DNA from: Sphingosinicella sp041916975
GTDB taxonomy: Bacteria; Pseudomonadota; Alphaproteobacteria; Sphingomonadales; Sphingomonadaceae
Assembly: GCF_041916975.1 (NCBI RefSeq)
Contig: NZ_JAYRYK010000001.1
Span: 3,348,001-3,412,000, forward strand
Direction: 5' to 3'
Length of the DNA stretch: 64,000 nt
Position numbers and translations under genes: made by a program
Notes under the pieces: generated by a model
What the model was told of the DNA's origin: nothing
Database searches by the model: none
Seen by the model: the letters and a program-made list of their open reading frames with translations, nothing else
Shown here: in pieces, positions 35,755 to 44,434 of the stretch
How positions within the stretch are numbered: the stretch's first letter is position 1
How the letters are laid out: each line of letters begins with the position of its first letter

Positions 35755-35927
35755 GTCCGGTTTTCCTGGCGCCCGCGGCACCGAAGCCGCGTCTGGCAAC
35801 ACCGACCATGGCGCGATCGGCACTCGGCCGGGAGGCTCGAAAACGCGTGCCTGCGAAATCGAGCCAGCGGCGCGCGATGCGAATTTCATTGCGGAACGGG
35901 GAGGGGCGACCCTACATCCGCGTCGTC

Positions 35928-36140
35928 ATGAGCTTCGGAACGAGAATCGATGAGGCGGGCACGCTGCTCGCCGAGGGAGAGGAAACGCTGCTGCGGCGCG
36001 ATGCGGGCGGCCGCTACCGTCTGGACCTCAGGCGGGTTGCCGCGCCGCCGCACGGCGCGCGCGTGCGGGTGACGGGCGTGCTCGTCGAGGCCGATCTGGT
36101 GGATGTGGACGCGGTCACCGCCGAGCGTAGCGCCGCCTGA
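35928..36140 (+). CDS. DUF5818-like small protein
   Basis: A 70-residue protein (MSFGTRIDEAGTLLAEGEE...) similar in pattern to the DUF5818 family: a beta-rich core with LLRRDAGGRYRLDLRR and ARVRVTGVLVEADLVDVD. A relative is at 53872-54066. Function unknown. It stands alone on the plus strand. Confidence 0.65.
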   Translation: MSFGTRIDEAGTLLAEGEETLLRRDAGGRYRLDLRRVAAPPHGARVRVTGVLVEADLVDVDAVTAERSAA

Positions 36141-36152
36141 ACGAACGAAAGC

Positions 36153-37076
36153 CTAGCTTTTCGCGGCGGCTTCGAGCTCGGCAATGCGCTCGCTGCACAC
36201 GGCGTGGACGACGCGGCCGAGCTCTTCGACTTGGCTACCCAGCCACTCCAGCTCTTCGGCAGAAATACGGTAGTGCTTCGAGTAGCGGGCCTTCACGTAG
36301 GCCTCCTTGAGCTTCTCGAAGAGGGCGCGTTCCTTCTTCGTATCGCGCGGCCAGACATGGAAAAGGCGCCGGTCCAGCCGCTCGGCCTGCGTGCGCAGGA
36401 AGCCCAGATTATGGACGTGAGGCGTGTAGAACGTGCACACCAGAAGCACGCAATGGTAGAGAAACTCGGCTGTCTGGTGCATGTCGAACGCGGCTGGTTT
36501 TAGAAAGCCTTGCGCTGTTGCGTGCTTGGCAAGTTCATATCGCTGCATCGCGACAGGAAACCACTCCTCGAAGTATTCCTTGGCCATGGCGAGCGCCTGT
36601 GTGGGCGTCTTGGGCTTCGGCGTATGGAACGGCGTATCGTCGCTCTGGTAGAGCGCGATGCCGTCCTTCGCGACGTCCATGAAGAAGTACCGGCCATGCG
36701 CGAGCCCGTCGTTCACCTCCTGCAGCGTGTGCACGATGAAGTTGACCGGGGTCTTCAGGGCCTTCGTGATGCCGTACTCGCGCATCAGCTGGTCTTCGGC
36801 CTTTTCCCAGTAGGGGATGCGGTCGGTTAGGCGTTTGTCGTTGACGACAACAAGCAGGTCGAAGTCCGACTTGTAGCCCTTGGCGGTGTGCGGCTCGTCG
36901 ACCCAGCCGCCGCGCGCGTAGCTGCCGTAGAGCACGATCTTGAGGATGCGGCCCTTCTTCTTCCATGCCTGTGTGGCGAGGCTCGTCGCTTCCTCAAAGC
37001 CAGCGAACAGCACCTCGAGGACGCGCTCGAGCTCGCGCTGCTTGGCGGGCGGCAGATGATCGAGGTCGGTACGCAT
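36153..37076 (-). CDS. MNT nucleotidyltransferase-HEPN fusion protein
   Basis: A 307-residue chain combining a minimal nucleotidyltransferase and a HEPN domain. The MNT part has GSYARGG at residues 51-57 and the metal-binding SDFDLLVVV at 70-78. The C-terminal half (about 160-300) is all helical with KARYSKHYRI, a short form of the HEPN R-x-H pattern. MNT and HEPN are normally separate antitoxin and RNase toxin genes; here they form one protein. It may work in phage defence or element maintenance, but this is inference. Confidence 0.78.
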   Translation of the reverse strand: MRTDLDHLPPAKQRELERVLEVLFAGFEEATSLATQAWKKKGRILKIVLYGSYARGGWVDEPHTAKGYKSDFDLLVVVNDKRLTDRIPYWEKAEDQLMREYGITKALKTPVNFIVHTLQEVNDGLAHGRYFFMDVAKDGIALYQSDDTPFHTPKPKTPTQALAMAKEYFEEWFPVAMQRYELAKHATAQGFLKPAAFDMHQTAEFLYHCVLLVCTFYTPHVHNLGFLRTQAERLDRRLFHVWPRDTKKERALFEKLKEAYVKARYSKHYRISAEELEWLGSQVEELGRVVHAVCSERIAELEAAAKS

Positions 37077-37176
37077 GGCCTATCCTAGCAGTCAGGGCGT
37101 GCAAATCCACAGCGATATCAGCGCGCTGCGGGCCGGAAAAACCGGCTCCCGCAGGGGGCGGGAGCCGGGGCGGCGG

Positions 37177-37494
37177 TCAGTCGGCCGGGTTCCAGATGAT
37201 GGCGAAGCTGTTCTCGTCCTTGCCAGCGGCGCGGCCGAGGTTGGCGTAGATGCGGCGGGGACCGAACTCCGGCGCGGCCATGACGAGCGCGACATATTCG
37301 TTGCCGGATGTCTCGCCGACGCGCTTCCAGCCGGCGCCGACCTCGATGCCTTCGGACGACACCCGGTAGTCGGGATGGCTGTCGCTGGCCTTGGACGGGT
37401 TGGGCGTGATCTCGATCGCGGCGCGGATCGTGAGGGTGCGAAGCTGGCCCTTGAAGCTGTCGCCTTCGCGGGTGACGTAGCCGATTGCAGACAT
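37177..37494 (-). CDS. DUF736 family protein
   Basis: A 105-residue DUF736 protein: MSAIGYVTREGDSFKGQL, DYRVSSEGIEVGAGWKRVGE and NEYVALVMAAPEFGPRRIYANLG are characteristic. The family is frequent on alphaproteobacterial conjugative elements; its role is not known. A GGAGAG ribosome site precedes the start. Confidence 0.88.
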   Translation of the reverse strand: MSAIGYVTREGDSFKGQLRTLTIRAAIEITPNPSKASDSHPDYRVSSEGIEVGAGWKRVGETSGNEYVALVMAAPEFGPRRIYANLGRAAGKDENSFAIIWNPAD

Positions 37495-38256
37495 GATTTC
37501 TCTCCTGTGTCTCGCCGGCGACCATTCGCGGGCGATGGCCAGCCTGAGGAACGGCGTCAGCGCCCTTGCCGGACCTGTAAGGCCGCAGCGAACGCGGAGG
37601 ACCGGAGGCAGGACGCGGATTTGGAGCGCGAGCGTCCGCGAGGAGGCCGGCCATGCGGCCGGGGAAATCCGTGACCGGGCGATGGTTTGGGCAAGAGGGC
37701 GGCCGGTCCAGGCGCAATGGCCTGCCCGCCATATGGTTGCCAGACATGGAGAGGTCAGCTGGAAGTGACTGTTTCCCGACGTGGCTAAGATTGGCCGTGC
37801 TACCCAGAAGTATCTGGAACGTCATCCTGTCATTCCCGCAGCGGAGGGGCCTTTCCGATTAATTCCGCCGAGAGGAACGGCGGCTAGGTTCGACCATCCG
37901 GAACGGCAGGTTTTGGGTTGTTGCTTGCGGATAGCTGCCTCTCGACGCCCTAAGTCCGGTGGCGACCGCGCGCCCTAACTGCTGCCATTTAGCCTCAACG
38001 GAGGCAATCCAGAAAGCGACCCTTCGTTCGTGTGGGCTAAGTGTTTGCTGACGCGACTGCGCGGCGCCGCTGTCGGACGCCGGGTGTTGAGGTCTCCTCT
38101 GTCTTTTCCTCAAGATTGAGTGAGAATTATCGCGGTGCGTTTCTTAAACTTAGAGACGCCGTGGAGATCGCGTGATGGCTCGCGGCTATTACGTATCTTG
38201 AAGCTGCGCCCGCAACGGACGTTGCCTTTCCTCGAGGTCGGACCACAGAGCCATGG
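37495..38256. other. Gene-free stretch at the left edge of the defence cargo
   Basis: About 760 bases with only short open frames that lack ribosome sites or family similarity. A small hairpin (CCGCCG/CGGCGG) lies near 37867. This is where the common DUF736 module ends and the CBASS block begins. Confidence 0.5.
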
Positions 38257-39660
38257 TCACCGGCGCCGAAAGATCCGCTTATTCGGCTTGTGCCTCGGCG
38301 GCATCACGCCACCGCGCACGGTGATCTCGACCCGGCGGCGGCCGATAATCCGACCCCACTGATAGACGGCCACGTCCATGGCGTGGTTGCCATTATAGGC
38401 GGACTGCTCGTCGGCGGTGAGCTCGGCGCCGGCGAAGTGTCCGATGTCGTTCTTACTCCACGCTTCATGGCCCCGGTTGCGCACCGTCCAGCGCACCGAG
38501 GCTCCGGCCGGAAGCTGCGCCGCGTTCATCAGTTCGAAGTGGATTGAGCAGTTCTTCACGATGACGCCGATCTCGTTCACGCCCTCGCGCACGTAGCTGG
38601 CGTTGTCCTTCGACTCCGCCCGCACGTAGATCTGAGGATCGAAGGCATAGGCCACGAGCGCGGTACCCTTGCCGACCGACGCCTGGCCGCCTTCGTAGCT
38701 TTCGGCGGCAAGGTCCTCGGGCATAGGGAAGAAATGCTCGAACGCCTCCGTCCAGATTTCGGCAGCGCTCTCCTCGCTGGTCGCGGCGTTCGCCCTCCTG
38801 GCCGTGTCAATGAATTCGCGCAGGCGGGCGCGGAACGCCGAAGTGGCGTCGGCGTCCAGCCTGTTGAGGTCCTCGGCGGGATCAGCAGGGTTGGGGACCG
38901 CCCCATCGCCATCCAGCGTGTCGGCGACCACCGTGATCGTCTTCTCAAGCAAGTCGTCGTCGTCGGCAAGCGCCGAACGGTCGAGATCGCCGAAGGCCTG
39001 CGCGACCAGAACGGTGAGCATGATCGACGAAGGCCGGGCGGCGGCGTCCTTGATCTTCAGGGCGGCCCACATCTTGAAGTAGCAGACTAGGCGCCTCAAC
39101 TGCGCGCGGTCGGCCTGATCCGGAAGAAGGTCCTTGAACCACTTATAGATTGCCTTGGGGTCGCTGGCCTCCCACCCTCGGGTCTCCGTCGCCAGCGCGC
39201 GCCGGTCGGCGCCGCGATCTAAATGGTAGCAGGGGACGTCGATGTGGAAGTCGGGGCGGAACGAGATGCGGCAGCAGCGCTCCTTCGGTTCCTCGACCCC
39301 CGTGGCGTCGTTCTCAGCATCTTCGGCATAGTCGAGCAAAGCGTTCTGAACCAACTCTTTGAAACCCGCAGGTTCGTAGTCACCCTCGTCGTCGTCGCCC
39401 GCCCATTCGAAATACAGCCCGAGATCGATGTCGAATTTCGCACCAGATTTCCACGGCCGTATCTGGGTGTCGAACTTGTAAGATCCCTGCAGCCAAGTGC
39501 TCATTGGGTATCCTGCGTCGTCCTTAAGTCGCGACTTCAGGAAGTCGGCCAGATCGTTCCAGCGGGCCTGCTGCGTCGCGAACTGGTCGGCGGACGGCGT
39601 AATGCGTGCGTATAGCGACTGGTCTGACTTCGAATTGAACAGGCGTGCGGCGCAGGACAT
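38257..39660 (-). CDS. CBASS-type CD-NTase with C-terminal AGS-C sensor
   Basis: A 467-residue cGAS/DncV-like nucleotidyltransferase, expected to make a cyclic oligonucleotide signal on infection. The active site is complete: G59-S60 in QGSYKFDTQIRP, D77 and D79 in KFDIDLGLYF, and D141 in FHIDVPCYH. The C-terminal region (about 335-455) looks like the adenylyl/guanylyl-SMODS sensor (AGS-C) with VRWTVRNRGHEAW and YNGNHAMDVAVYQWGRIIG. The start is six bases after the patatin stop. No cap2/cap3 or HORMA/TRIP13 genes are present. Confidence 0.9.
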   Translation of the reverse strand: MSCAARLFNSKSDQSLYARITPSADQFATQQARWNDLADFLKSRLKDDAGYPMSTWLQGSYKFDTQIRPWKSGAKFDIDLGLYFEWAGDDDEGDYEPAGFKELVQNALLDYAEDAENDATGVEEPKERCCRISFRPDFHIDVPCYHLDRGADRRALATETRGWEASDPKAIYKWFKDLLPDQADRAQLRRLVCYFKMWAALKIKDAAARPSSIMLTVLVAQAFGDLDRSALADDDDLLEKTITVVADTLDGDGAVPNPADPAEDLNRLDADATSAFRARLREFIDTARRANAATSEESAAEIWTEAFEHFFPMPEDLAAESYEGGQASVGKGTALVAYAFDPQIYVRAESKDNASYVREGVNEIGVIVKNCSIHFELMNAAQLPAGASVRWTVRNRGHEAWSKNDIGHFAGAELTADEQSAYNGNHAMDVAVYQWGRIIGRRRVEITVRGGVMPPRHKPNKRIFRRR

Positions 39661-39666
39661 GGGACC

Positions 39667-40653
39667 TCAGATGCTCGCGTTGATGAACGTGAATCGCGGC
39701 GCATCATGCGCCAGGAAGTCGCGCAGCCTAGGATCGCCCGACACATCGGCGAACGACGCCAGGGCTATCGACTGCAAATTAGCGATCGCGCCCGGCGTCG
39801 CCGCGTCAAGCGCCAGCTCGCGCCGCTGCTCGTCGGCCTGCCGACGGTCGATGCGCAGATAGCGATCGTCGAGTACGTGCCGCATCATGTCGTTGATCAG
39901 CGCCTGCTGCGAGCCGATCATCACGTCCGTGAGCCGCTGATTCCGCATCCAGCCCATCACACCCATGTTCGGATCGAGGGCGCTGGACATCGCGAAGTCG
40001 GTGGTCGTTGTCCCGATGCTAAGGACCCGAATGTCTTCGCGCCGTGCGCCGAGAAGCATCTCCGCCTCGTGCATCGCGATCATGTCGGGGGAGTTGGCGA
40101 ACATGCCGCCGTCGGCAAAGAGCTCGTTGCCGATCCGATGAGCCGGGAAGTAGGTAGGCGCCGCCGACGTCGCCAGAGCCACGTCGACGACCTTGAGGCG
40201 CCAGTCCAGCACGAAGCGCGCATGATGCCCGGTCTTGAACACCTTAGGTCCACCCTTCGTGAGATTCACGGCCGGGATGACCACAGGACGCAACAGGTCC
40301 GACATGCACGCGTCGGCGCCGACAATGCTCTCGACGGTCCGGCGGAGCGGATCGGCACTGTACAGCGGTGCCGGGACATTGCGGGCGAAACGATAGGCCC
40401 AAGCCGTCCTAGTTTTCGGAGGCGCGTGCGGAAAGATGCGCGGTCCATGTTCGACGAAGGCGTCTCTTATGTCCGCCGCGCTCCGCCCCGCGGCGAGCCC
40501 GAGGGCGATGATGCCGCCGATCGAGGTGCCGGCGATGAGGTCAAAACAGTCCCGCAGCGGTCTGCCGGATCGCTCCTCCAGCTCCGCCAACACAGTGGCG
40601 GTATAGAGGCCTAGGAAGCCGCCGCCTGACAATGACAGAATCTGATAGGTCAC
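39667..40653 (-). CDS. capV: Patatin-like phospholipase effector (CapV-like)
   Basis: A 328-residue patatin lipase. It has the oxyanion GGG in LSLSGGGFLGLY, nucleophile Ser44 in AGTSIGG and the dyad Asp181 in FADGGMFANSPD. In type I CBASS, CapV is switched on by the cyclic nucleotide and degrades membrane phospholipid. The GTG start has AGGGGG eight bases upstream. It lies 96 bases after the Ntn-hydrolase gene and six before the CD-NTase gene. A weak TTGAAT/TATGTT promoter may lie in the 96-base gap. Confidence 0.92.
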   Translation of the reverse strand: MTYQILSLSGGGFLGLYTATVLAELEERSGRPLRDCFDLIAGTSIGGIIALGLAAGRSAADIRDAFVEHGPRIFPHAPPKTRTAWAYRFARNVPAPLYSADPLRRTVESIVGADACMSDLLRPVVIPAVNLTKGGPKVFKTGHHARFVLDWRLKVVDVALATSAAPTYFPAHRIGNELFADGGMFANSPDMIAMHEAEMLLGARREDIRVLSIGTTTTDFAMSSALDPNMGVMGWMRNQRLTDVMIGSQQALINDMMRHVLDDRYLRIDRRQADEQRRELALDAATPGAIANLQSIALASFADVSGDPRLRDFLAHDAPRFTFINASI

Positions 40654-40749
40654 CGGTAATCCCCCTCAACATCGAACATAGTGCGAACAGGATCGGATTC
40701 AACGGATGGGTTATCTGGACGCCGTCGATGGTGACAGTCGAGCGGGGCC

Positions 40750-41430
40750 TCAATCGCGCAGATGCGCGTTCGCCGCGAGCGAGGCGGTGCAGTCGTAGTA
40801 AGCCTTGTCGAGATCCTCGAACTCGAACGGGCGGGTCACCGTTGTGACGACGGACAGCGACCGACCGTCCGTCCTGTCGACCTGCATCATGTAGGCGACG
40901 ACATGACCGCCGATGAACACCCGTTCGTCGGGGGGCAGCCGATCCTGCTCGGCGCGCTGGGCACGACATACCTCGACGAAGTCGTCGGGAAACCGCTCCA
41001 TCGGCAGTTCGCCGGAATATCCGGGCTTCGTCCGCACGCCGTAGTCAAGCCGCTCGCTGGCGAAATCGGCGGTCGAGCGGTAGGCGAACCCCACGAAGCG
41101 GTCCTCCTGTTCGTTGAAGCCGAGATGATAGATGGTGCTGGTCAGGGCGTCGCGCTCTGCAGCCGTTCGGCCGGCATGAAGCGAACGCATGCTGTCCTGT
41201 GCGAACTCGTCGAGGTGGGTGACGTCCACCGCTAGCATTGCTCCCAGCAGGTATCGCGACCAGTCGAGGATGAAGCCCAGATCGCCAGTGCCGCACACCA
41301 GAGCGTTCAGGTGGGGCACCACATGCACTTTCGACGTGAAGAAGCTCGGTTCGAACATGTGGTTCGTGACGAGCGTGTCGGCCACGACGAATACTCCGTC
41401 GGGTAGCAGCGCGAAGTTGATCACCGTCAT
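40750..41430 (-). CDS. Proteasome-fold Ntn hydrolase in the CBASS operon
   Basis: A 226-residue protein not assigned to a named family. If Met1 is removed, Thr becomes residue 1, Asp (in VVADTLVT) residue 17 and Lys (in FFTSKVHVV) residue 33. This is the Thr1-Asp17-Lys33 catalytic set and spacing of HslV and proteasome beta subunits, followed by a glycine turn (VCGTGDLGF) as in HslV. A later FIGGHVVAYM strand also fits the fold. The upstream extension to 41508 would hide the Thr and is unlikely. It leads the patatin and CD-NTase genes on the same strand. A proteolytic role in the defence system is inference. Confidence 0.65.
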   Translation of the reverse strand: MTVINFALLPDGVFVVADTLVTNHMFEPSFFTSKVHVVPHLNALVCGTGDLGFILDWSRYLLGAMLAVDVTHLDEFAQDSMRSLHAGRTAAERDALTSTIYHLGFNEQEDRFVGFAYRSTADFASERLDYGVRTKPGYSGELPMERFPDDFVEVCRAQRAEQDRLPPDERVFIGGHVVAYMMQVDRTDGRSLSVVTTVTRPFEFEDLDKAYYDCTASLAANAHLRD

Positions 41431-41842
41431 GGCCCAGCATCGCCGGCAAAGCTGCTTTTGGCAAGGCGCGCCACGCTCGGGCGCCAAACGGGCCTGGTCA
41501 TCCGTCAAGTCGGATTGTTGGACCGAACAACAATGGCTATCGGCGCGCGGCCTCTCGCATTAATCCATCTAAAAGTTCGGAAAAGACTTGGACTATATTC
41601 TGCCATCGAGCGACTGAAGCTCGTCTTCCGGCTGTTGTGGAAGCGGTCGGGTGGCACCAACTCCGGAAAGGCGGAAAGCCCTAATCACGCTGAGCAAAAG
41701 TGGTCAGAAAATGGTCAGCAGACTACCGTATGTTTGGCCTTTCCTGGGTTTGATCCGGCAGGAGCGTTCTAACAGTCGATCGCGGCTAGAGTTAATCTAC
41801 TTGCCCAATGATTAAATAGCAGGAAAGTAAAGCAGGGGCGCA
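41431..41842. other. Divergent intergenic region, CBASS / DUF2235
   Basis: About 410 bases between two divergent genes, so it must hold both promoters. A short direct repeat TGGTCAG occurs twice near 41700-41720. No gene is supported. Confidence 0.5.
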
Positions 41843-43351
41843 ATGGCAATGACAAAAACCATCCTCATCTTCTCGGACGGCACCGGCCAGATCGGTGGGC
41901 TGCGTCCTGACCAGCGACTGTCCAACGTGTACAAGATGTATCGTGCGATGCGGCCGGGCCCGGATTCGCTGATCGACCCGCGCAAGCAGTTGGCCTTCTA
42001 CGACGCCGGCCTTGGTGCTGGCGAGACCGGCGGGCTCACGTTCAAGCGAATCCGCAACGTGCTGGCGGCTGCGGTCGGCACCGGCATCGATGAGAACGTG
42101 ATCGACTGCTATGCCGCAATCAGCGCGCGCTACGAGCCAGGCGACCGCATCTGCATCTTTGGCTTCAGCCGCGGTGCCTACACCGCACGATCGCTGGCCA
42201 ACGTACTTAACCTATGCGGCGTCCCAACCCACGACGCCGGCGGCGGACCGGTGCCGCGGTACGGCCCAGAGTTGCGGACGATCGCGTCGGAGGCGGTGCG
42301 GAAGGTTTATAATCACGGAGCCGGCGCAAAACGCGACCGTTACGAGACGGAGCGCGAGATTCTTGCTGCGCGCTTCCGCGCCAAGTTCGCGTCGGAGGGG
42401 ACGGGAAGCGAGGGTGAGGGCCAGGGGAATGTGCAACCGGACTTCGTCGGCGTGTTCGACACGGTGGCGGCACTTGGCAGCCGGACTGCGGCGTTGATCG
42501 CGCTGGCCGGAATGCTGCTGCTCGTCGGGCTAACCATCCTGGTCGCGTCGCTCGCGCCGTGGTGGATGACTGCGATCACTGCGCTGCTTCCGCTGTCTGC
42601 ACTCTACTGGTTCGCGACGTCGTTCTGGTCGCAGGTAAAGACGTTCGCAGACGACGAGGCGCTTAGCAAGCCGTGGTGGCACTGGCGCCGCTGGGGCTAC
42701 CAGCTTGGTCACTTTCACCTCGCTTGGTGGAGCGGGAAGCATTACGATCGATACGTTGACCGCGAGGTGGGCTTCCTGCGTCACGCCCTCTCGATCGACG
42801 AGGATCGAGCGCGTTTCCCACGGGTCGGGTGGGGCCGACCGTCGGACCTAACCTGGCATAAGGAGCGGGGGCGGGAGGACTGGCTGGTGCAGACCTGGTT
42901 CGCTGGCAACCACTCTGACATCGGCGGAAGCTATCCGGAGGAGGAGTCCAGGCTGTCGGACATCGCTTTGCGCTGGATGGTGGAGGAGTTGAAGGCCGCC
43001 ATGGGCGATGCGGTGACCGTACTGGACGAACGGCTGGTTACGTCGCCCAACGCGCTCGGTCTCCAGCACAGCGAGCGGACCGGAATGCTGAATGCGCAGC
43101 CGACATGGCTGCGAAGGATCACCGGATGCCGCCTAGTGTGGACTCACGCCGACCGCGACATACACCCCGATGCGCAGCTGCATCCGACAGTGCTGGAGCG
43201 GCTAGGCGCCCCCCACGTTCCGCAGATGGGCGAGGTGAAGCCGTACCGACCGGAGAGCCTGCGGCGCCACCGCGACGCGAAGGCAATGTACTCGCGGTCG
43301 GACGATCAAGCCCCGGCGTTACAGACCGACTTAACAAGCGCAGCTATCTAA
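41843..43351 (+). CDS. DUF2235 alpha/beta-hydrolase with membrane hairpin
   Basis: A 502-residue protein of the DUF2235 / Tle1-like lipase family. The start ILIFSDGTGQ is typical; nucleophile Ser109 lies in FGFSRGAYTARS; VGVFDTVAALG is at about 202-212; a catalytic Asp/His pair is suggested by FAGNHSDIGGSY. Two membrane helices (about 217-238 and 240-258) interrupt the fold. The start is preceded by AGGGG. It is divergent from the CBASS operon, and a second membrane-attacking effector is possible though unproven. Confidence 0.8.
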   Translation: MAMTKTILIFSDGTGQIGGLRPDQRLSNVYKMYRAMRPGPDSLIDPRKQLAFYDAGLGAGETGGLTFKRIRNVLAAAVGTGIDENVIDCYAAISARYEPGDRICIFGFSRGAYTARSLANVLNLCGVPTHDAGGGPVPRYGPELRTIASEAVRKVYNHGAGAKRDRYETEREILAARFRAKFASEGTGSEGEGQGNVQPDFVGVFDTVAALGSRTAALIALAGMLLLVGLTILVASLAPWWMTAITALLPLSALYWFATSFWSQVKTFADDEALSKPWWHWRRWGYQLGHFHLAWWSGKHYDRYVDREVGFLRHALSIDEDRARFPRVGWGRPSDLTWHKERGREDWLVQTWFAGNHSDIGGSYPEEESRLSDIALRWMVEELKAAMGDAVTVLDERLVTSPNALGLQHSERTGMLNAQPTWLRRITGCRLVWTHADRDIHPDAQLHPTVLERLGAPHVPQMGEVKPYRPESLRRHRDAKAMYSRSDDQAPALQTDLTSAAI

Positions 43352-43671
43352 ATATCGCCCACTAAACCTGCCATTCCGCAACTGGCCCAATTGCGGTCGT
43401 CAATGACTACCTGAACGAACGGCAGCTAGTCGCTGTCCCTCATTTTTCCGAGCGAGCATCCGTCCGATACAGATCAGCGAAATTACTCCCGACGCTGGGT
43501 CGGTCATGGCCGAAGGGCAAGGGGCGGCACTTCCTCAAGGAGAGTCTGCCCTTGCGGATCGATGGCAACATCTCAAACCTGAGAGAGATACCCGCCGACG
43601 AACTGGCTGCTTCGACATTGCGACTGCCGTGCCGCCGTGGGAAGATGCGTGGAACTTGAAGGGGGGGAATC
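43352..43671. other. Stretch without a supported gene
   Basis: An open plus-strand frame from 43366 to 43659 reads as plausible protein (VVNDYLNERQLVAVPHFSE early, RHFLKESLPLRIDGNISNL later) but has no ATG, GTG or TTG in the first 60 codons. It may be a decayed gene fragment. The AAGGGGGG before 43672 serves the next gene. Confidence 0.4.
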
Positions 43672-44325
43672 GTGAACTCAGTCGCTATAGGCTTGCTCGC
43701 ATTCGCGGCGCTGGCATTGGTGGCCTTCCGCCTGGTAGGCGGTCAACAAGCGGCTGCACAACTTGCGCCTAAATCGCCAGCGCCGATCGAAATCACTTCG
43801 GGGCCCCTCGACATCGAAAGCTTTTGGGCGTTGATCGATCATTCTGCTGCGTTTGAATCCAATCCGGACGCGCAGGTCGCCGATCTCCGGGCATCGTTAA
43901 ACCGGCTGACTCCGGACCAGATCGTTGACTTTGAGAGACTGTTCGATGAGGCAATGCGAGATTCATATTCATGGGACCTCTGGGGAGCGGCATACCTTGC
44001 GAATGGGGGCGTATCTGACGACGGCTTCGAGTATTTTCGATGCTGGTTAATTTCCAAGGGCCGGCGCGTGTTTGAAGCGGTTTCCGCTAACCCTGATAGC
44101 CTGGCGGATATGCTGGCATCGGGCTCTCGAGGCGACCTTGAATTCGAAGATTACGCCTACGTCGCCCGTGAAGTGTGGGCTGCAAAAACCGGACTGGATT
44201 GGAATGACATGCCGGTGATTGCGAACATGATCTATGATAGCGAGCCGAAAGGGCAGTCCTTTTCTGAGGATCAAGAGGCGCTTGCGAAGCGCTACCCCAA
44301 GCTGTGGAATCGATTTGGAAGCTGA
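43672..44325 (+). CDS. DUF4240 domain protein with N-terminal membrane anchor
   Basis: A 217-residue protein. A hydrophobic N-terminus (residues 3-22) is followed by a DUF4240 domain from about residue 45: SFWALIDHSAAFESN, LYNELD-like region absent, but FDEAMRDSYSWDLWGAAYL and DDGFEYFRCWLISKGRRVFE are characteristic. Function of the family is unknown. GTG start with AAGGGGGGG six bases upstream. It follows the DUF2235 gene on the same strand. Confidence 0.8.
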   Translation: MNSVAIGLLAFAALALVAFRLVGGQQAAAQLAPKSPAPIEITSGPLDIESFWALIDHSAAFESNPDAQVADLRASLNRLTPDQIVDFERLFDEAMRDSYSWDLWGAAYLANGGVSDDGFEYFRCWLISKGRRVFEAVSANPDSLADMLASGSRGDLEFEDYAYVAREVWAAKTGLDWNDMPVIANMIYDSEPKGQSFSEDQEALAKRYPKLWNRFGS

Positions 44326-44434
44326 TGCCTTCGAAATCGCTTCCTTGCCGGGGGTATGATGACGGTGCCCTTCATGCTCGATACCCACGTTCGACACTCA
44401 CGGTCTGAACCGGACAGACGGGAGACGGCCCAAA

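Noticed and set aside
37118..37825. 235-codon minus-strand open frame over DUF736
   Set aside because: It overlaps the DUF736 gene in another frame, has arginine- and proline-rich shadow composition and no motif.
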